From positions 23,699 to 87,698 of the forward strand of contig DATGZX010000326.1 of assembly GCA_035296965.1 (NCBI GenBank): a stretch of 64,000 bases of DNA, in the 5' to 3' direction. A model generated the notes under the pieces. The model worked only from the letters and a program-made list of their open reading frames with translations, was not told where the DNA came from and searched no databases. Shown piece after piece: positions 52,895 to 61,391 of this stretch. Each line of letters starts with the position of its first letter. The stretch's first letter is position 1. Source of the DNA: DATGZX01 sp035296965 (lineage in GTDB: Bacteria; Planctomycetota; Planctomycetia; Gemmatales; Gemmataceae). A program made the position numbers and the translations under genes.

Positions 52895-54001
52895 CTAGAG
52901 AAAATCCCGTGGCGACATTGACGAGTGTCCGCGACTCGCCGCTTGCACGGCTTCGCACAGGGCGATTGTTCCAAGGTTGTCACGCCCACTTATTTCCGGT
53001 TCCACTCCGTCCTCCAGCGAACATAAGAGCTGTGCCATCGTGCCCGCAAAGGCGTCTGGAAACCAAACCTCTTGCCAACGCGGCTGGAACAAGTGACCCG
53101 GCTGCCGCGTCGTCGTGAAATCGAGCGTGCTGGGAGTTCGCGCGGGATAGCTTGGCCAGCCGATCGTGCCTTGGGCCAAGCCCTCGGTCCCTTCGAAGCG
53201 CCAGCGAACAAAGAGGTCGCCCCTTGCTTCCGGGCGCGCTGGGCCCGCCCAAACGTCATCCCAGGCCGACGCCCGGCAGCCACTATCGTATTCGAGAATG
53301 TACAAGTTGATGCCATCGCTGTGGGGAAAACGGGTGCGCGGATCGGGACGCGTGCTCGCCAGGACACGGTCCGGCGTCCCCAGCCAATAGCGAAATGTGT
53401 CCAGATGGTGAATGCTCATGATGAACGTCGATAGCGAGTGCAAGTGCTCGCTCCACGGCATCCAGTGCGGAATCGCTCGCATTTCAATCGTGGCCAGCAC
53501 CGGCTCGCCCAGCCAGCCGCGCCGCAGAAGATCTTTAAGAGCGCGCACGGACTGGTCGTAGCGCATGTTCTGGTTGACCGCGAGGGTAATCCCGGCACGC
53601 GCGCAAACGTCGACGCATGCCTTGGCCTCTCGAACAGACATGGCCAGCGGCTTTTGGGCCAGGATACCCCGGATGTGGTCGGCGTGGCGGGCTGCCTCGT
53701 GGATGATGGCCGGCTGCACGTCCGGCGGTACCGCGATGTCGAGTACTTCGACGTCCTTGTCGCGCAGCAGCTCTTCGTGACCCTTATAGCAGCGTTCAAT
53801 GCCATGCGACTCCGCGACGGTGCGGGCTCGACCGGGATCGCGCGAGGCGATGGCGATGGGATTGAAGCCAGCTCCACGGTAGGCGACCAGGTGGCAGTCG
53901 CGCATGATGAAGCCGGCGCCAATGCAGCCGATGCGGAAGTCTTTGCGATGGGGCAGGCGGGGAAGGTAATCCAGCGCGAGATCCTGAAGTTCGCCGGACA
54001 T
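52895..54001 (-). CDS. Gfo/Idh/MocA-family oxidoreductase
   Basis: A 368-residue NAD(P)-dependent oxidoreductase. N-terminal Rossmann domain with FRIGCIGAGFIMRDCHLVAYR, then HEELLRDKDVEVLDIAVPPD, ILAQKPLAMSV at the place of the catalytic EKP motif (glutamate replaced by glutamine), and LAVNQNMRYD. The C-terminal half is the GFO-type beta-sheet domain. No signal peptide, so cytoplasmic, unlike many planctomycete members. Likely acts on a sugar or inositol. ATG at 54001; ispH lies upstream on the same strand, 53 bases away. Confidence 0.88.
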   Translation of the reverse strand: MSGELQDLALDYLPRLPHRKDFRIGCIGAGFIMRDCHLVAYRGAGFNPIAIASRDPGRARTVAESHGIERCYKGHEELLRDKDVEVLDIAVPPDVQPAIIHEAARHADHIRGILAQKPLAMSVREAKACVDVCARAGITLAVNQNMRYDQSVRALKDLLRRGWLGEPVLATIEMRAIPHWMPWSEHLHSLSTFIMSIHHLDTFRYWLGTPDRVLASTRPDPRTRFPHSDGINLYILEYDSGCRASAWDDVWAGPARPEARGDLFVRWRFEGTEGLAQGTIGWPSYPARTPSTLDFTTTRQPGHLFQPRWQEVWFPDAFAGTMAQLLCSLEDGVEPEISGRDNLGTIALCEAVQAASRGHSSMSPRDFL

Positions 54002-54054
54002 GAAAGGCTCAGCTTCGGGGATCGATCTTCAGTTCGAATCGGGGGAGCCCAGGA

Positions 54055-54987
54055 CTATCCGGCCAGCACGCGCAATTCACGCGGCAGAGGAAAGTTCACA
54101 TGCTCTTCACGCACCGTGCGCGTCTCCGTACTCGCCCCAAAGCGATTTTGCAAATACTCGACGCACTCCTCAACTACCTCTTCCGGAGCACTCGCCCCAG
54201 CGGTGATAAGCACTGTCTCGCCGCCCGTGAACCAGTGGTCGGCGATCTCGCGGACGCCGTCGATGAGATAGGCCGGCTTGCCGCAACTTTTGGCGATTTC
54301 AGCCAACCGCATGCTGTTCGAGCTATTCCGGCTCCCGAGCACCAGTACCACGTCCGCTTCGGGGACCAAGCCCTTCACGGCCTCCTGCCGGTTTTGCGTG
54401 GCGTAACAGATATCGTCCCTGGACGGGCCGATGATCTGCGGGTAGCAACGCCGCAGCCCTGTGATGATGACCTCGGCATCATCCACGCTCAGCGTGGTCT
54501 GAGTCAGGTAAGCTAGCTTCGCGTCTGCCGGCAAGTCGAGCAGGTTCACGTCGGCCAGGTCTTGTACCAGGCGAATGCTCGCCGGAGCCTCACCCATGGT
54601 GCCCAGCACCTCGTCGTGCCCCTCATGGCCGACGAGAATGATCGTGTAACCCTCCTGGGCAAAGCGGACTGCCTCGAGGTGAACCTTGGTAACCAGCGGG
54701 CAGGTGGCATCGATGGCAAAAAGGTTGCGTTTGGCGGCGGCTTCGCGAATTGCCGGCGCCACGCCGTGCGCGCTATAAAGGACGTGCGCCCCTTCGGGCA
54801 CCTCGGCGATACTGTCGACGAAAACGACGCCGCGCTTGCGGAAGCGCTCCACGACTGGCCTATTGTGAACGATTTCGTGATAGACGTAGAGCGGCGTGCC
54901 GAACAGCTGCAGGGCGCGATCGAGACTCTCGATCGCCATGTTCACGCCCGCGCAAAAACCACGCGGATTGGCCAGGATAATTTTCAC
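54055..54987 (-). CDS. ispH: 4-hydroxy-3-methylbut-2-enyl diphosphate reductase
   Basis: Last enzyme of the non-mevalonate isoprenoid pathway, reducing HMBPP to IPP and DMAPP on an iron-sulphur cluster. The 310-residue product has the three cluster cysteines in place: NPRGFCAGV near residue 12, DATCPLV near 95 and DDICYATQNRQEAV near 195, plus HEIVHN, SAHGV and GSRNSSNSMRL. The GTG start at 54987 has AGGGAG upstream. Length is normal. Confidence 0.96.
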   Translation of the reverse strand: MKIILANPRGFCAGVNMAIESLDRALQLFGTPLYVYHEIVHNRPVVERFRKRGVVFVDSIAEVPEGAHVLYSAHGVAPAIREAAAKRNLFAIDATCPLVTKVHLEAVRFAQEGYTIILVGHEGHDEVLGTMGEAPASIRLVQDLADVNLLDLPADAKLAYLTQTTLSVDDAEVIITGLRRCYPQIIGPSRDDICYATQNRQEAVKGLVPEADVVLVLGSRNSSNSMRLAEIAKSCGKPAYLIDGVREIADHWFTGGETVLITAGASAPEEVVEECVEYLQNRFGASTETRTVREEHVNFPLPRELRVLAG

Positions 54988-55051
54988 CTGTGACTCCCTC
55001 TTCCAGAGATAGTCATGCTAGCTGGGCTTCCACATTCTGCCAAGCGCGACC

Positions 55052-55087
55052 CATAAAACACCATCGCCACCCGGGTGGGTGGCGATG
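55052..55087 (-). terminator. Terminator of the DUF6370-like gene
   Basis: CATCGCCACCC at 55062-55072 pairs with GGGTGGCGATG at 55077-55087 around a four-base loop. Read on the minus strand it is followed by TGTTTTATGG. It lies 39 bases past the stop of the small secreted gene and before ispH. Confidence 0.7.
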
Positions 55088-55125
55088 CTGCAATTCCAAA
55101 TAATACCGGCGGCCAGCGCCAGGCC

Positions 55126-55455
55126 TTAGTCTACAAACACGACTTTGGTTACCGTGATGGTCTTCTTCCCGTCCTTTTCCGTGACCGTGCCCGTCACTTT
55201 GCCTTTCTTTGCTTCGGTGCAAATCGTTTTGTGGTGCTTCTTGTTGCCGTCCTTATCGAAGTAATACACGACGTCCTTGCCGTCCTTCTCGACCTTGATG
55301 ACGGTCATGCACTTATCGGTTTCTTTCAGATCGCACTTAGCGCACGTAATCTTGCCTTCGAGAGTAACTTCCTTGCCTTCCTCTCTGGCTTGCACGCCGA
55401 CGACCAAAGCCAGTACGACTGCCACTCCAAACACCATGCCTAATGCAGCCTTCAT
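55126..55455 (-). CDS. Small secreted protein, DUF6370-like
   Basis: A 109-residue exported protein with GGGAGG before ATG 55455 and a signal peptide (MKAALGMVFGVAVVLALVVGVQA). The mature part is one small beta domain: EVTLEGKITCAKCDLKETDKCMTVIKV, DVVYYFDKDGNKKHHKTICTEAKKGKVTGTVTEKDGKKTITV. Four cysteines, including CAKC, suggest metal binding or disulphides. I recall this as DUF6370, common in planctomycetes; role unknown. An upstream extension to 55509 lacks a signal and is rejected. Confidence 0.8.
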   Translation of the reverse strand: MKAALGMVFGVAVVLALVVGVQAREEGKEVTLEGKITCAKCDLKETDKCMTVIKVEKDGKDVVYYFDKDGNKKHHKTICTEAKKGKVTGTVTEKDGKKTITVTKVVFVD

Positions 55456-55700
55456 CGAAGAGCCTCCCTTGAGAAAACAACGACCTATTTCCGGTGGCAC
55501 CGGGATCAAACGAGATTTTACCCGGACATCATCATTGGTCGGAGTATAACCGGCGGGACGAGCCTACGCAAGAAGGCAATTTGAAGATGTTGCCAAGGCC
55601 GTTGGGTTATCATCTCATGGCCCATCCCGCGCCAGCCACCGACATTGACATGAAGCCGGGTACGCCTAGAATACTTGCTTCCTTTTACGGGCTGGATTCG

Positions 55701-56570
55701 ATGGACAACGCCATTCGCAAAGCCGACGTGCTCATCGAGGCCCTCAGCTACATCCGCAGGTTTCGCGACCGCATCACGGTGATCAAGCTGGGGGGCAGCG
55801 CCATGGAAGATGCGGGCACATTGCGCGCTACCCTGCAAGATGTCGTCTTCATGGAAACCGTCGGGATGCGGCCCGTCCTCGTCCACGGCGGGGGCAAGCC
55901 CATCGACCGCGCCATGGCCGCGGCGGGCCTCAAGCCACGAAAGGTCCAGGGCCGGCGCTATACCGACAATGAAACACTGGCCATCGTTGTCCGTGTGCTC
56001 AAAGAACTGAATACTGAAATCGAAGCCCAAATTCGGGAACTGGGCGGGCGAGCAGTGGGCCTGAGCACCGGCTCGCTGCAATCTCTCTTTGGGGAACGGC
56101 TCCTTTTGCAGGACGAGGCCGGCAAAGCGCTCGACCTGGGCCGGGTCGGCCGGGTGACCAGAGTGGATCATGCCTTGCTTTCCGATTTCTGCGCAGGCGG
56201 CGTCGTACCTGTGCTTCCGTCCCTGGCACTCGATAGTGACCAGGGCTGGCTCAATATCAATGCAGATACCGCCGCCGCGGCCGTTGCCGCGAACCTGCGA
56301 GCGGAGAAGCTCGTCATCTTGACGGACACGCCCGGCATCCTGCTCAATCGGGCCGAGCCGGGTTCCCTTGTTCGGGGCCTGGACGCTGCCGGCTGCCGTG
56401 ACCTGATGGCCCGTGGCATTATCGACGAGGGGATGATTCCCAAAGTGGAGGCTTGCCTCGAAAGCCTGGCGGCCGGCGTGCGTCAGACGCATATCATCGA
56501 TGGCCGTTTGCGGCATTCTTTGCTCCTCGAGATATACACCGATTACGGCGTCGGCACGGAGATCAAGTAG
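55701..56570 (+). CDS. argB: Acetylglutamate kinase
   Basis: Second step of arginine synthesis: phosphorylates N-acetylglutamate. From ATG 55701 the product is 289 residues, MDNAIRKADVLIEALSYIRRFRDRITVIKLGGSAMED, with the substrate loop VLVHGGGKPIDRAMAAAG, AVGLSTGSL, INADTAAAAVAANLRAEKLVILTDTPG and GGMIPKVEAC-like GMIPKVEACLESL. This start fits family length; ATGs at 55587, 55617 and 55650 are in frame, and 55587 has AGAAGG upstream, so a longer leader is possible. First of argB-argD-argF. Confidence 0.93.
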   Translation: MDNAIRKADVLIEALSYIRRFRDRITVIKLGGSAMEDAGTLRATLQDVVFMETVGMRPVLVHGGGKPIDRAMAAAGLKPRKVQGRRYTDNETLAIVVRVLKELNTEIEAQIRELGGRAVGLSTGSLQSLFGERLLLQDEAGKALDLGRVGRVTRVDHALLSDFCAGGVVPVLPSLALDSDQGWLNINADTAAAAVAANLRAEKLVILTDTPGILLNRAEPGSLVRGLDAAGCRDLMARGIIDEGMIPKVEACLESLAAGVRQTHIIDGRLRHSLLLEIYTDYGVGTEIK

Positions 56571-56607
56571 GCCGAGGTTCGCTCTCTGAACGCAGGCCGC
56601 ACCCGAA

Positions 56608-56720
56608 AGAGCGTGTTGAAAAAGGGGTCTGACCCCTTCGAATCTGCAAAGCCTCGTAGCTTAGGAATGGGCGGACTGCCTCGATTCTCGAGGGGTCTGA
56701 CCCCTTTTTCAACACGCTCT
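56608..56720. repeat. 113-bp palindromic element, copy 1
   Basis: Ends are inverted repeats: AGAGCGTGTTGAAAAAGGGG at the left against CCCCTTTTTCAACACGCTCT at the right, and the GGGGTCTGACCCC words inside each arm are themselves palindromic. A related element is at 59746-59859. The centre (CAAAGCCTxGTA...AATGGGCGGAxTGCCTCGATTCTC) is also conserved. It lies between argB and argD. Confidence 0.8.
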
Positions 56721-56767
56721 AAAGATAGAGCCGAAGCCCCGATCCCAAGGTGAGAAAGTAAGTTTTC

Positions 56768-57961
56768 ATGGCCTTGACGTCCCCCCAGATCATTGATTTG
56801 TTCCGACAGTATGTGATCCCCAATTACACGCGCTACCCAGTCTGTCTGGTGCGTGGCGAGGGCTCCCAGGTATGGGATGCCGAAGGGAACCGCTATCTCG
56901 ATTTCTTTCCCGGTTGGGGTTGCGATCTGCTGGGTCATTGCCCGCCGCGGGTGGTCGCGGCCGTGCGCGAACAGGTGGGGCAGCTCATCCATGTCCCCAA
57001 TACCTGGTACACCGAGGCGCAAGGACTCCTCGCCCAGGCACTCAGCAGGCGCAGCGGCTTCGAGGGACAGTGCTTCTTCTGCAATAGCGGCACCGAGGCC
57101 GTGGAAGGAGCGATCAAACTCGCCCGGTTGAACGGCAAGCCAGGCCGTTACAAGATCATCACGATGGTTGACAGTTTCCACGGCCGAACGATGGGGGCCG
57201 TCACCGCCACCGGCCAGCCCAAGTACCATCAAGGCATCGAGCCTCTCCTCGCTGGTTTCTCCTATGCCCCCTTCGGCAATCTCGATGCGGCGGCCCGGCT
57301 CATCGACGGGGAAACATGCGCCATTCTTGTCGAGCCCATCCAGGGTGAGGGCGGCATTCGCATTCCACCTGACAATTACCTGGTGGGATTGCGTGAGTTG
57401 GCGGATCAGCATAAACTGCTGTTGATCTTCGACGAGGTCCAGGCCGGCATGGGCCGCACCGGTCGCTGGTTCGCCCATCAGCACTGGCCGGTCCACCCGG
57501 ACGCAATGACACTCTCCAAAGCCCTGGCAGGCGGCCTGGCGTGCGGCGCTCTCCTTGCACGCCGTGAAGCAGCTGAAAAGCTCAAGCCCGGCACGCATGC
57601 AGCCACCTTCGGCGGAAATCCCATCGCCTGCCGCGCTGCATTGGCGGCGATCGAAACGATCGACGCGGACGGCCTCTTGGCCCGGGCCGAGCAGATCGGC
57701 GCTCGCTTCCAGGATCGTTTGCAGGCTCTGCGGCGCCGCTGTCCACGCGTTCAAGAAATTCGCGTGAAGGGAGCCATGATCGGCATCGAGCTATCGATGG
57801 AAGGAACGCCCATCGTCCAGCAGTGCCTGGAGCGCCGCTTGCTGATTAATTGCACTCATGGCACTGTCCTGCGCTTGCTTCCAGCGTTGACTCTCACGGA
57901 CGAGGAATTGGACCAGGGATGTGCTGTATTGGAAGAAGTGTTGCTGGCCCAGCAAGTCTGA
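56768..57961 (+). CDS. argD: Acetylornithine aminotransferase (class III PLP enzyme)
   Basis: A 397-residue aminotransferase of the arginine pathway. Hallmarks: TRYPVCLVRGEGSQVWDAEGNRYLDF, FCNSGTEAVEGAIKLAR, SFHGRTMGAVTATGQPKYHQG, EPIQGEGGI, LLIFDEVQAGMGRTG and the PLP lysine in MTLSKALAGGLACGA. Class III enzymes are hard to separate by sequence, but its place between argB and argF makes ArgD the right reading. 19 bases separate it from argF. Confidence 0.92.
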   Translation: MALTSPQIIDLFRQYVIPNYTRYPVCLVRGEGSQVWDAEGNRYLDFFPGWGCDLLGHCPPRVVAAVREQVGQLIHVPNTWYTEAQGLLAQALSRRSGFEGQCFFCNSGTEAVEGAIKLARLNGKPGRYKIITMVDSFHGRTMGAVTATGQPKYHQGIEPLLAGFSYAPFGNLDAAARLIDGETCAILVEPIQGEGGIRIPPDNYLVGLRELADQHKLLLIFDEVQAGMGRTGRWFAHQHWPVHPDAMTLSKALAGGLACGALLARREAAEKLKPGTHAATFGGNPIACRAALAAIETIDADGLLARAEQIGARFQDRLQALRRRCPRVQEIRVKGAMIGIELSMEGTPIVQQCLERRLLINCTHGTVLRLLPALTLTDEELDQGCAVLEEVLLAQQV

Positions 57962-57980
57962 ACCCGGCTGAATCATTACC

Positions 57981-58898
57981 ATGCGCCACTTTCTTGACCT
58001 CCTCGATCTCGCTCCGGATGAGGTAGCGGCCCTATTGAAAAGCACTGCGGAATTAAAGGCCTCGCACGAACGCGGCGAGCGGCCCGCGTTGCTCCTGGGC
58101 CAAGTGCTCGGCTTGGTCTTCGAGAAGCCTTCCCTGCGCACGCGCGTCAGTTTTCAGACGGCGATCGCACAACTCGGCGGCGCCAGCGTGTTCATGACAG
58201 GCAATGAGGGAGGGCTCGGCTCCCGCGAAAGCGTGCCCGATTTTGCTCGCGTGATGAGCCAATATGTGGACGCCGTCGTCCTGCGCACCTTCAGTCACGC
58301 GACGGTTGAAATGTTCGCGGCTTATTCGACCTGCCCGGTGATCAATGGCCTTTCCGATTACTACCATCCTTGTCAGGCACTGGCCGATCTCTTCACGCTC
58401 CAGGAAGTGTGCGGTGGCCTGTCGGGACGAACCCTCGCATTCGTCGGCGACGGCAATAACGTCGCTCGTTCACTGGCGATTGGCTGCGCCAAGACCGGCG
58501 TGAAGTTCGTGCTGTCGGCGCCGGACGGTTATGGCTTCGACCAGTCTTTCCTCCAGACCTACTCGGGCCATTCGCTGAATGGCTCGCTCGCGGTGGAAAG
58601 CGATCCTGCCCGCGCGGTAGGGTCGGCGGACATCATTTATACGGACGTCTGGACCAGCATGGGGCAGGAAGCCGAGCGCGACAGCCGGCTCAAGAGTTTT
58701 GCCCGCTATCAGGTAAACGCGGCGTTGCTGACGCATGCTCCTGCCCATGCCTGCGTGATGCATTGCCTGCCGGCCCATCGCGGCGAGGAGGTGACCGGCG
58801 AAGTGCTTGATAGCGAACGCAGCATTGTTTTTCAGCAGGCAGGCAACCGCCTGCACGCGCAAAAGGCGCTGCTACTCTGGCTGCTCCATCGCACCTAG
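57981..58898 (+). CDS. argF: Ornithine carbamoyltransferase
   Basis: Makes citrulline from ornithine and carbamoyl phosphate. 305 residues with the carbamoyl-phosphate site FEKPSLRTRVSFQ (SLRTR in place of STRTR, as in many bacteria), VLRTFSH, the ornithine/carbamoyl motif DYYHPCQALADL, VGDGNNVARSLA, and the catalytic HCLPAHRGEEV. Length is normal. It directly follows argD on the same strand, completing an argB-argD-argF run. Confidence 0.94.
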   Translation: MRHFLDLLDLAPDEVAALLKSTAELKASHERGERPALLLGQVLGLVFEKPSLRTRVSFQTAIAQLGGASVFMTGNEGGLGSRESVPDFARVMSQYVDAVVLRTFSHATVEMFAAYSTCPVINGLSDYYHPCQALADLFTLQEVCGGLSGRTLAFVGDGNNVARSLAIGCAKTGVKFVLSAPDGYGFDQSFLQTYSGHSLNGSLAVESDPARAVGSADIIYTDVWTSMGQEAERDSRLKSFARYQVNAALLTHAPAHACVMHCLPAHRGEEVTGEVLDSERSIVFQQAGNRLHAQKALLLWLLHRT

Positions 58899-58983
58899 CG
58901 CCCAGTCATTCATCCGGTGATGGATTCGTAGTCCCGCCTTCCGGCCTCATTTTGGGCTAAACAAGCACAGAGGACAGCGCCGT

Positions 58984-59712
58984 ATGCGTGCACATGGCCG
59001 GCAGCCCGATGAACTACGTTCCCTTGCCTTCCGCCGTCGCTATACGCGCCAGGCGCCGGGTAGCGTTCTGGTCCGCATGGGGCGTACCACCGTTCTGTGC
59101 ACGTGCTTCCTGGAAGCTTCCGTGCCGCCCTTCTTGCTGGGAAGCGGCAAAGGTTGGCTCACGGCGGAGTATGCGATGCTCCCTGGAAGCACGCAGTCCC
59201 GCAAGTCGCGCGACCGTGGCGGCAAAATTGACGGGCGAAGCGTTGAAATTCAGCGACTCATCGGCCGCAGCCTGCGCGCCGTAGTGAACCTGGAGAATCT
59301 CGGCGAGCGCACGTTGGCAATCGATTGCGACGTGCTGGAAGCCGACGGCGGCACGCGCACCGCCTCAATCAATGGCGCCTTTATTGCAGTTATCGACGCC
59401 TTGACCGCCCACAAATCTGACCTCGGGCCAGCGTCCAAAATAATCAAGGGCAGCGTCGCGGCAATCAGCGTCGGCTTGCTAAACGACGTTGAGCTGCTCG
59501 ATCTCGATTACAGCGAGGACAAGGATGCGGAGGTCGACCTGAACCTGGTCATGACAGGATCAGGTCAATTCATCGAGGTGCAAGGAACGGGCGAAGAATC
59601 GACGTTCAGCCGAAGTCAGCTCGACAGGTTGCTCAAGCTGGGAAAGCTGGGCATCGACTCCATCACCGAGCGCCAACGTCAGGCTTTGGGCGCACATTGG
59701 CCTCTGGACTAA
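58984..59712 (+). CDS. rph: Ribonuclease PH
   Basis: Phosphorolytic 3'-5' exoribonuclease that trims tRNA 3' ends. The 242-residue product has the RNase PH series GRQPDELRSLAF, GSVLVRMGRTTVLCTCFLE, GKGWLTAEYAMLPGSTQSR, QRLIGRSLRAVV, IDCDVLEADGGTRTASINGAFIAV and FIEVQGTGEESTFSR. Length matches the family. It lies 85 bases beyond argF on the same strand and is followed by the second palindromic element. Confidence 0.95.
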   Translation: MRAHGRQPDELRSLAFRRRYTRQAPGSVLVRMGRTTVLCTCFLEASVPPFLLGSGKGWLTAEYAMLPGSTQSRKSRDRGGKIDGRSVEIQRLIGRSLRAVVNLENLGERTLAIDCDVLEADGGTRTASINGAFIAVIDALTAHKSDLGPASKIIKGSVAAISVGLLNDVELLDLDYSEDKDAEVDLNLVMTGSGQFIEVQGTGEESTFSRSQLDRLLKLGKLGIDSITERQRQALGAHWPLD

Positions 59713-59745
59713 ATAAATCACTTCTGCTAAAGTCCCCCCCCACTC

Positions 59746-59859
59746 AGAGCGTGTTGGAAAAGGGGTCAGACCCCTTGAGTTGTGCAAAGCCTGGTACCTC
59801 AGAAATGGGCGGAGTGCCTCGATTCTCCAGGGGGTCTGACCCCTTTTTCAACACGCTCT
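59746..59859. repeat. 114-bp palindromic element, copy 2
   Basis: AGAGCGTGTTGGAAAAGGGG at the left pairs with CCCCTTTTTCAACACGCTCT at the right with one mismatch. The GGGGTCxGACCCC inner words and the central AAATGGGCGGAGTGCCTCGATTCTC agree with copy 1. It starts 33 bases after the rph stop. Confidence 0.8.
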
Positions 59860-59959
59860 CAGAGGCAGTGAAGATTCATACGGAACTCGGCGTCAGCGCA
59901 CGCTCGATCAGGTGTGTCAGGACTCTCGAAATCAAAGGATTGGAATCGGGAGGATCGAT

Positions 59960-60937
59960 ATGATGCGGTCGATTTTGGTGCTGGCAGGACTTGCCTTGGC
60001 AGGCAGCGCGTTCGCTGGCGTGGAGGCGGATCCGTCCAAGAGCTACGCCATCACGCCCGAAGCGGGCGCCTGGATGATTCGTGCGGCGATTTTTGTTGGG
60101 CCGGAATCGCCGCAGCTAGCCCATCAACTCGTGTTGGAGGTTCGCACTCGCTTTAACTTGCAGGCGTATGTTTTCAATCACGGTGAAGAGGAACGCCACA
60201 AGCAGCAAGAATACTTGCAACAGCTCCACCAGAAATATGACGATCCCAAGGGGCCGAGAGCCCCGCTCCGCTGCGTGCGCATCGAGGACCAGTGCGCCGT
60301 GCTGGTCGGCGGTTACAAAGACATTGAGACTGCTCGACGGGCGCTGGAGACGATCAAGAAGCTCGACCCGCCCTCTTCGGACAAGCTCATGCCCCTGTTG
60401 TCGCAAATCGAACTGGATTCCGGTCCTAACGGCCAGCCAAAGGCAGTCGTCAACGAAACCCACGTGAATCCGTTCCTGAGCAGCTTTGTGGTCCACAATC
60501 CGACGGTCGCAATGCCGCCGCCTGAAAACAAGCCGAACACCTTGCTCAAAAAACTGAACTCACACGAAAGCTATAGCGTGTTAAACTGCCGCAAGCCGTG
60601 GACTTTGGCTGTGGCCACCTATCAGGGAGCACAAGTCATCCAGACCCAGGGGGGCGAAACCAGTTTTTGGGAGAAGCTCTGGGGCAACGGGTCGGGAGAT
60701 AGGCTGGAAGCCAGCGGCCACAACGCCCACAATTTTGCCCAGGCGATGCGCAAAGCTGGCTGGGAAGCTTACGTATTGCACACCCATTGGGGCGCCGTCG
60801 TTACCGTTGGCGGTTTCGACAGCGCGAACGACCCCAAGATCGAGGAGGTAAAGCGTACACTCGCCTCGAGTTTCCAGATTGGTCAAGGTCCACAGATGCT
60901 TGCTCAGCCCTTGCCCATGGAAGTACCACGACCTTGA
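59960..60937 (+). CDS. Secreted hypothetical protein with SPOR-like repeats
   Basis: A 325-residue exported protein. GGGAGGA before ATG 59960 and a signal MMRSILVLAGLALAGSAFAG. Two stretches look like SPOR-type units: AAIFVGPESPQLAHQLVLEVRTRFNLQAYVFN with CVRIEDQCAVLVGGYKDIETARRALETIKKL, and later TLAVATYQGAQVI with AHNFAQAMRKAGWEAYVLHTHWGAVVTVGGF. SPOR domains bind denuded peptidoglycan, so a cell-envelope role is plausible, which is remarkable if planctomycete walls are involved. Not a firm family call. Confidence 0.65.
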   Translation: MMRSILVLAGLALAGSAFAGVEADPSKSYAITPEAGAWMIRAAIFVGPESPQLAHQLVLEVRTRFNLQAYVFNHGEEERHKQQEYLQQLHQKYDDPKGPRAPLRCVRIEDQCAVLVGGYKDIETARRALETIKKLDPPSSDKLMPLLSQIELDSGPNGQPKAVVNETHVNPFLSSFVVHNPTVAMPPPENKPNTLLKKLNSHESYSVLNCRKPWTLAVATYQGAQVIQTQGGETSFWEKLWGNGSGDRLEASGHNAHNFAQAMRKAGWEAYVLHTHWGAVVTVGGFDSANDPKIEEVKRTLASSFQIGQGPQMLAQPLPMEVPRP

Positions 60938-60966
60938 GGTCGCAGCATCGAGTTGGATTACCTATC

Positions 60967-61020
60967 GAGCCTGTAAGCTGAACGCATCCTCCAAGGATGC
61001 ACGCATCAGCTTACAGGCTC
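60967..61020. terminator. Large composite hairpin between converging genes
   Basis: GAGCCTGTAAGCTGA (60967-60981) is perfectly complementary to TCAGCTTACAGGCTC (61006-61020), and within the loop GCATCCT (60984-60990) pairs with AGGATGC (60994-61000). It lies 30 bases after the plus-strand stop at 60937 and downstream of the minus-strand hydrolase, as expected for a bidirectional terminator. No T run follows. Confidence 0.6.
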
Positions 61021-61391
61021 GCTTCGTTTGCCATTGCGCCCGGGCTGACCTGTGCAGCTCGAAGCGGCTGGATGTAGCTCGCGAACAGCTCGTTGTCTTC
61101 GTCCCCATGACAACCATGACAGAACAACAGATAGCCTGCCAGCAGCGCAAGTCCCAACCAGCGAACCCAGCTCCGCGAAGGCAAAGCTGACGGGAAATGT
61201 GAGCACAGAGGCGCAGACAGGGATGCACATTGAGGCCGCGCGTCACGAAGCGCGTGATGGCGCCACCGCGGATTGAAGTTCATCCCAACATTGCAGCCGG
61301 AAAACCGCTCGCGCAGCCGGGCCCGGAAGGACGAGACGCGCCGGGCTCTCGTCAGGATAGAGCGCTGCAATTCATTGTTCAGCAGAATCAT
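61011..61391 (-). CDS. Possible small membrane protein coupled to the hydrolase
   Basis: A 126-codon frame whose ATG overlaps the hydrolase stop (ATGA). The N-terminal 75 residues are arginine-rich and look like high-GC noise, followed by one convincing membrane segment, WVRWLGLALLAGYLLFCHGCHGDEDNEL. The frame ends inside the composite hairpin. Either the true gene starts later or the frame is fortuitous. I do not recognise it. Confidence 0.25.
   Translation of the reverse strand: MILLNNELQRSILTRARRVSSFRARLRERFSGCNVGMNFNPRWRHHALRDARPQCASLSAPLCSHFPSALPSRSWVRWLGLALLAGYLLFCHGCHGDEDNELFASYIQPLRAAQVSPGAMANEASL

Noticed and set aside
52568..52921. Plus-strand frame of about 117 codons in the gap before the oxidoreductase
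   Set aside because: No ribosome site, no domain, odd composition and overlap with the end of the oxidoreductase gene.
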